The translations under genes and the position numbers were made by a program. Source: Roseovarius sp. W115 (GTDB taxonomy: Bacteria > Pseudomonadota > Alphaproteobacteria > Rhodobacterales > Rhodobacteraceae). From it: DNA of 64,000 bases. Below, piece after piece: positions 60,065 through 64,000 of this stretch; position 1 is the first letter of the stretch, and every line of letters begins with the position of its first letter. The stretch lies in contig NZ_CP146606.1 of NCBI RefSeq assembly GCF_032842945.2, positions 434,001 through 498,000 of the forward strand, given 5' to 3'. The notes below the pieces were generated by a model. The model was not told the DNA's origin, did not search any database, and saw only the letters and a program-made list of their open reading frames with translations.

Positions 60065-60872
60065 CGCGCAATTCCCTTGAACGATCCGTCGCGGCCGCAA
60101 CGGTCTTCGTCATCAATTCCGGCAAGCCTTGAGTGGCATCCATCAGCACCTCAAGCCCGGCTTGTGTGGTGCCATTGGGGCTGGTGACGTTGACCCGCAA
60201 CTCAGCAGGCGTTTCTTCCGCCGTCTCGGCCAATGCCCCTGCCCCCGCGACCGTCGCCTTGGCCAGTTGCATCGCCAAGTCAGGCGCCAACCCCTGCGCC
60301 TCACCTGCAGCGGCCATGCATTCGATCATGTGAAACACATAGGCCGGGCCCGATCCCGAAAGGCCTGTGACGGCATCCATCTGGTCTTCGCTCTCCAGCC
60401 GCACCACCTGCCCCACGGCCTCAAGCAGGTCCTGGGCCATATCAAGCTGATCCGGGCGCACATGGGCATTGCCGATCATGGCGGAGATGCCCTTGCCCAC
60501 GGCAGCGGGCGTGTTGGGCATCACGCGTATGATCGGGCTTTGATCCCCAAGTTCGGATTCAAAAGACGCAATCTCGGTGCCGGCGGCGACCGAGACAAAG
60601 AGCGTGTCCCCATTTCCCATCGCCGCAATCGTCGGCAGGGCGTCTCCCATCATCTGAGGTTTGACGGCAATCAGCACAATGGCCGGATGCGGCGGCAGGT
60701 CGATGTTGATGTGAACGCCCGTGGACTGCAGCCAGTCGGACGGTTTGGGATCAATAACCCAAACAGACCCTGCAGGCAAACCGCCTTCGAGCCAGCCCGA
60801 GAGCATAGCCGACCCCATTTTGCCACATCCCAAAAGCACAAGGCCATTCTGGGCCACCGTTTCCGTATCCAT
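60054..60872 (-). CDS. proC: Pyrroline-5-carboxylate reductase
   Basis: This 272-residue enzyme has the N-terminal NAD(P)-binding LVLLGCGKMGSAMLSGWLEG, the central VKPQMMGDALPTIAAM, VMPNTPAAVGKGISAM and the signature AVTGLSGSGPAYVFHMIECM, then VTSPNGTTQAGLEVLMD. It makes proline from pyrroline-5-carboxylate. It heads the three-gene minus-strand operon with the tRNA-binding protein and the 2-hydroxyacid dehydrogenase. Confidence 0.95.
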   Translation of the reverse strand: MDTETVAQNGLVLLGCGKMGSAMLSGWLEGGLPAGSVWVIDPKPSDWLQSTGVHINIDLPPHPAIVLIAVKPQMMGDALPTIAAMGNGDTLFVSVAAGTEIASFESELGDQSPIIRVMPNTPAAVGKGISAMIGNAHVRPDQLDMAQDLLEAVGQVVRLESEDQMDAVTGLSGSGPAYVFHMIECMAAAGEAQGLAPDLAMQLAKATVAGAGALAETAEETPAELRVNVTSPNGTTQAGLEVLMDATQGLPELMTKTVAAATDRSRELRDGG

Positions 60873-61112
60873 CTAGCCTATCCCTGCCCTGCCGCGTCAG
60901 TTTTCAACCTGTGATAAATCGCAGGCTCGGGTGGTGCAATGCGAGATCGTAAGGCTCGGCCAAGCCTTGCGCAAAGATGCGGGGGAAACGGGGTTTTTGT
61001 AATTATTCCAGCCGGGACTTTGCGGTCGCGCTATGACGCTGGTGTAGGACTTTGGCGGATGGCGGGTATGCGGACTTTGCTGACATTCATGGAATGTCCG
61101 GTTCCGGGAAAA

Positions 61113-61496
61113 CTACCCTCCGACGAATATTTCGGCGTCTTTAGGCACTGGATAGTAATCGCCTTTGTCGCCAATAAAGATGTGCTTGCCGATCCGTAAG
61201 CTGGAGGTGTCCTCCAGACATCCTGCAGCGATGCCAACGCCGTCCTCTCCATTCATGCGGTAAAACAGACTGGAGCCACATCGGTTGCAAAAGCCGCGCG
61301 TGGCATCCTCCGATGAGGCATACCATCGCAATCCTTCGTCTTCGATGAACGTCAACGCATCAAACGGCGCATAGGTCGATGCCCAGAGATGCCCGCTGGT
61401 GCGGCGGCACTGGCTGCAATGACAGACCGTCACGGTATCCCTCACGTTTTCCACTTCGAAACGGACCGCGCCGCACTCACATCTGCCCCTAACCAT
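61113..61496 (-). CDS. GFA/CENP-V-family zinc protein
   Basis: This protein has 127 residues from ATG 61496. The GFA fold Cys pattern is visible: GRCECGAVRFEVENV, VCHCSQCRRTSGHLWAS and GFCNRCGSSLFYRMNGEDGV. Members are often called glutathione-dependent formaldehyde-activating enzymes, though the activity is proven for few. The start overlaps the GNAT gene stop by 8 bp. It is third in the PPOX-GNAT-GFA operon. Confidence 0.88.
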   Translation of the reverse strand: MVRGRCECGAVRFEVENVRDTVTVCHCSQCRRTSGHLWASTYAPFDALTFIEDEGLRWYASSEDATRGFCNRCGSSLFYRMNGEDGVGIAAGCLEDTSSLRIGKHIFIGDKGDYYPVPKDAEIFVGG

Positions 61497-62067
61497 CCTT
61501 GTCTCGCTCCTCGCCTTGCAGTGTTTTTCGCATGATGGGTCGGGTATCAGATCGCCGCACGACCTCGACAAACCCCGCCTTTCGGAAGGTTTCCACAAAA
61601 CCCGTCCATGCGTATACGGGTGGATACTTCTTTTTGGGTGTGTCGATTGGATACCCCTCAACCACGTTTGCGCCCTGAGCCTGCGCCCAATCTACTGCTG
61701 CGTTCAACAGATTGAGCGACAGACCCCGCCGCCGAAACGTCTTGTCGATGAAAAAGCACGAGACGCTCCAGACCTTCTGGTCATCAACTGGCTTTAGCGT
61801 GCGGGACGTTGCTAACCGTGGAAATGCCGTTCTCCGGTCAATTTGAACCCAGCCCACGGCATCATCGCCATGCATCGCCACAAGCCCCGGTACTTGGCCG
61901 CCATCAAACAGCGCCTTCATGGCGCGACGGTTGCCCTCGCCCTTTCCGGCTTCCATCTCTTTGGAGGTTCTGCGCCACAGCATGCACCAGCATCCGCCAC
62001 AGCCGCCTCTCTCGCCCATTACGGTTTCGAAAGTCGCCCAAATTGCCGGTCGGATATCAACTGTCAT
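61489..62067 (-). CDS. GNAT-family N-acetyltransferase
   Basis: This protein has 192 residues from ATG 62067. GNAT features are PGLVAMHGDDAVGWVQIDRR, KVWSVSCFFIDKTFRRRGLS with the acetyl-CoA loop, LNLLNAAVDWAQAQGANVVE, then YAWTGFVETFRKAGFVEVVR. A Cys/Trp-rich patch near the N-terminus (GGCGGCWCMLWRR) marks a subfamily seen with environmental-stress genes. It overlaps the PPOX gene by 11 bp and the GFA gene by 8 bp. Confidence 0.87.
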   Translation of the reverse strand: MTVDIRPAIWATFETVMGERGGCGGCWCMLWRRTSKEMEAGKGEGNRRAMKALFDGGQVPGLVAMHGDDAVGWVQIDRRTAFPRLATSRTLKPVDDQKVWSVSCFFIDKTFRRRGLSLNLLNAAVDWAQAQGANVVEGYPIDTPKKKYPPVYAWTGFVETFRKAGFVEVVRRSDTRPIMRKTLQGEERDKDG

Positions 62068-62608
62068 CAAGGATTCCTGTTGGCTTTCCGTCGATCGTTT
62101 GCGTGTTCTTGCGTCGCCAATAGTCCCGCACGCCGTTCTCTCCCATCTTCTCATAGAACGGGACGAGCTCCTTATCTGCGCGGCTCTCCTGAAAATTCAT
62201 GATCGGAACCCCAGTCCCGCAAGATGTCTGGACCAGTTCTATAGCAAGATCAAAGACCTGACGACTGCCTGCGATTTCAGGAAAGCCAGATATGACCTCC
62301 TTCCATTCGCCGTCTTTCGGATGCACGACCTTCGCTGTTCCATAGACGCGCAGTATCATCGCAGGCCCTTCGAAGGCGCAGAACATCAGCGTCATGCGGC
62401 CCGTCGCCTGGACATGCGCGGCTGTTTCGTTCCCGCTTCCGCTCAGGTTCAACCATTTTATTCTGCTATCACTCAGCACACGAAGTGTATCCATTCCTTT
62501 CGGGGAGACATTAACGCGGCCCGAGATGTCTGCTGTCGCAACGAAGAACATCGGTTGCTCTTCGATGAATCTCCGCAAAGTCGCGTTGAGACCTTGTGCC
62601 GTACCCAT
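62057..62608 (-). CDS. Pyridoxamine 5'-phosphate oxidase-like FMN/F420-binding protein
   Basis: This 183-residue protein has a PNPOx-like split barrel: FIEEQPMFFVATADISGRVN, VSPKGMDTLRVLSDSRIKWL, GSGNETAAHVQATGRMTLMF and RVYGTAKVVHPKDGEWKEVI. The C-terminal part resembles the general-stress type (SCGTGVPIMNFQESRADKEL). It is the first gene of the three-gene operon and is divergent from the WYL regulator at 62720. Confidence 0.88.
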   Translation of the reverse strand: MGTAQGLNATLRRFIEEQPMFFVATADISGRVNVSPKGMDTLRVLSDSRIKWLNLSGSGNETAAHVQATGRMTLMFCAFEGPAMILRVYGTAKVVHPKDGEWKEVISGFPEIAGSRQVFDLAIELVQTSCGTGVPIMNFQESRADKELVPFYEKMGENGVRDYWRRKNTQTIDGKPTGILDDS

Positions 62609-62719
62609 TTAACTTTCCGCCGGATTATCCATGCCACCTTTCGCGCCTTTGATATCTCATCAATACTGACAACAGGCTGTCAGCATTGTTCTGCTACGGT
62701 ACGAAAAAGGCTGGGTGCT

Positions 62720-63379
62720 ATGCAAAGAACAGACAGGCTATTCGAATTGATACAGCTGCTTCGACAGCAGGACCAACCGGTGCCATCCACATATTTGGCG
62801 CAGCAATTGGAGGTCTCTCAGAGAACGGTCTATCGTGACATCGTGACCCTCCAGTCCATGCGCGTGCCCATCGAAGGGGAGGTCGGTGTCGGCTACATCA
62901 TGGCAGAAGGCTACGATCTCCCGCCGCTGAACTTTGGTCGTGAAGAGGTGGAGGCGATTGTCGTCGGGCTCAGTATGCTGTCACGAACGGGTGATAAGGT
63001 ACTGGAAAACGCAGCCAAGCGTGTGCTGTCAAAGATTGATTCCTCCAAGTTGCACCAGGATAGCCTAGGGGTGTCTGACTGGGGCATTGAGGAAGTTGAT
63101 CCACAAACACTATCAGTGCTGCGTGAGGCGATCGCCGAGGAACAGAAGGTGGACCTCTCGTATCTCGATCTCTCTGAAACTACGACACACCGCACTGTCC
63201 TGCCGCTGTCCATCACCTATTACGTCAGGGTCGCAGTGCTGGCGGCATGGTGCGAGTTACGGTCGGACTTCCGCCACTTCCGGATTGATCGGATCACGAA
63301 TTGCTCTCGGACCGCTGAACGGTTCGTCGGTCGCGGATCGGTACTACGGAACCAACTCCGTGAGGAAACTGAGAGCTAG
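62720..63379 (+). CDS. YafY-type transcriptional regulator with HTH and WYL domains
   Basis: This regulator has 219 residues from ATG 62720. The N-terminal DeoR-like HTH is MQRTDRLFELIQLLRQQDQP, STYLAQQLEVSQRTVYRDIV and the wing VPIEGEVGVGYIMAEGYDLP. The C-terminal WYL-type domain has LSYLDLSETTTHRTVLPLSI and VLAAWCELRSDFRHFRIDRI. An in-frame open stretch upstream runs through the PPOX gene in antisense and is not coding. It is divergent from the PPOX-GNAT-GFA operon with a 111-bp spacer and probably controls it. Confidence 0.88.
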   Translation: MQRTDRLFELIQLLRQQDQPVPSTYLAQQLEVSQRTVYRDIVTLQSMRVPIEGEVGVGYIMAEGYDLPPLNFGREEVEAIVVGLSMLSRTGDKVLENAAKRVLSKIDSSKLHQDSLGVSDWGIEEVDPQTLSVLREAIAEEQKVDLSYLDLSETTTHRTVLPLSITYYVRVAVLAAWCELRSDFRHFRIDRITNCSRTAERFVGRGSVLRNQLREETES

Positions 63380-63559
63380 CTCACCATTTGATAAGCGGAC
63401 TTTCGCCGCGCGCTGACGAATGAGCGAGTCGGGCTCATTGCGGACCTTTTCTGCACCGCAGGATACGAAAAAGCAAAGCGTCCACGACCTGTCCCCAAAG
63501 CCTCCCCCAACTCAAAGGGCGAGCCTAAGCCCGCCCCCATGTCTGGCCGCTACTGAAAC

Positions 63560-64000
63560 CTAGGCCCGTCCGTAGGCCTCGCCGATGGCGATTTGAATGG
63601 CGTCTTCGGGTGAGCGTCCGCCCCAGACCGCCAGTTGGAAGGCTGGGTAGTAGCGCTCGGCGCTTAGCACCGCGGCTCCGATCAGGGTGTCGATCTGTTC
63701 TGGCGCAACACCTTGACCGCCCGCCATGATCAGCCCGTAGCGGTAGACCATCAGTTTCTGTTCGGCCCAATAGCTGAACGCCCCGGCCCAGCATTGGTCG
63801 TTTACACAATTCAGAAGTTCGTAGAGCACCGGCAGCTTGTCCTCGGGTGGCTCCATTTCAAAGGTGCACACCATGCGCAGCGTCTCGTCATAGCTCGACC
63901 AGGCCAGTGTCACGGAATAGGTGCGCCATTGGCCTTCGACGGCCATGGCGATCTGATCATCGGCAATGCGGTCGAAATCCCAGTCATGGTGCTCGGCCAG
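63560..64000 (-). CDS. YbjN-domain protein (5' end outside window)
   Basis: The frame is open to the right edge. The visible part includes LAEHHDWDFDRIADDQIAMA, VEGQWRTYSVTLAWSSYDET, FEMEPPEDKLPVLYELLNCV, the YWAEQKLMVYRYGLIMAGGQ core and SPEDAIQIAIGEAYGR. YbjN proteins are conserved small proteins of uncertain role. In related genomes this gene is often next to proC, which here lies 2.7 kb further left behind the WYL/PPOX block. Only about 147 residues are seen. Confidence 0.85.
   Translation of the reverse strand: MAEHHDWDFDRIADDQIAMAVEGQWRTYSVTLAWSSYDETLRMVCTFEMEPPEDKLPVLYELLNCVNDQCWAGAFSYWAEQKLMVYRYGLIMAGGQGVAPEQIDTLIGAAVLSAERYYPAFQLAVWGGRSPEDAIQIAIGEAYGRA

Noticed and set aside
61919..62719. 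An N-terminal extension of the WYL regulator
   Set aside because: The open frame upstream of ATG 62720 runs antisense through the GNAT and PPOX genes. The HTH begins right at 62720.
1..64000. CRISPR arrays, rRNA operons, intact insertion sequences or prophage
   Set aside because: No regularly spaced short repeats with unique spacers, no rRNA-like sequence, no intact transposase and no phage structural genes were seen. The only recombinase is the decayed integrase at 10610-11234.

Overview
The window looks like chromosomal DNA of a Roseobacter-group alphaproteobacterium (Rhodobacterales). The evidence is GC-rich coding DNA in tightly coupled operons (many ATGA overlaps), an L-carnitine dehydrogenase fused to a betainyl-CoA thioesterase, a DUF1989-GcvT fusion, a six-gene Mrp antiporter operon with fused MrpA-MrpB, class II-like AroA, a GlxA-type carnitine regulator, and small palindromic repeats of the type common in Rhodobacterales. 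Taxonomy is inferred from gene content only.

Left part (1-11.6 kb) is accessory. A large exported protein with five in-register 342-bp repeats and an OmpA-like domain runs off the left edge on the minus strand. Divergent from it is a compact four-gene operon (3650-8987): gamma-glutamyltranspeptidase-like protein, FemAB/DUF482-like acyltransferase, stand-alone thioesterase, and an AMP ligase fused to a carrier domain. I recognise no described pathway with this set, and it is my best candidate for an undescribed biosynthetic system. A scar follows: a GcvT-family gene lacking its 5' end and frameshifted at its 3' end by a perfect 23-bp tandem duplication, fused to a decayed P4-type integrase that lies just downstream of tRNA-Gly(CCC).

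Middle part. At 11.6-19.3 kb are a LysR regulator and TauE-like permease, then a minus-strand operon for a second succinate dehydrogenase/fumarate reductase-like complex plus a two-subunit class I fumarase/tartrate dehydratase. Two foreign-looking genes (a zinc-ribbon protein and a NADAR protein) sit between the fumarase subunits, and an extra copy of the beta-subunit 5' end separates them. At 19.4-23.5 kb are nitroreductase, alcohol dehydrogenase, a frameshifted FosX, an EamA transporter and a GntR/UTRA regulator. A peptide-type ABC transporter with a DUF1989-GcvT fusion follows (23.7-31.7 kb), then mrpABCDEFG (31.8-37.8 kb) with mrpD frameshifted in a G run.

Right part. At 38-50.5 kb is a carnitine/gamma-butyrobetaine locus: GlxA-type regulator, BKACE enzyme, SDR, carnitine dehydrogenase-thioesterase, acyl-CoA dehydrogenase, ADP-forming CoA ligase and CaiD-like hydratase. 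It runs directly into pcaC-pcaH-pcaG. After a gene-free 378-bp stretch with two minus-strand terminator-like hairpins come a RamA-like corrinoid activase, a beta-propeller protein, a membrane-anchored isochorismatase-like protein and housekeeping genes (aroA, ridA, a KAS III, a 2-hydroxyacid dehydrogenase, a tRNA-binding protein, proC). A WYL regulator with a divergent PPOX-GNAT-GFA operon lies between proC and a ybjN-like gene cut by the right edge.

Five reading frames are broken (integrase, gcvT, fosX, sdhA, mrpD). The lesions in sdhA and mrpD are single-base contractions of G/C runs and may be sequencing errors. Those in the integrase and gcvT look like real decay.
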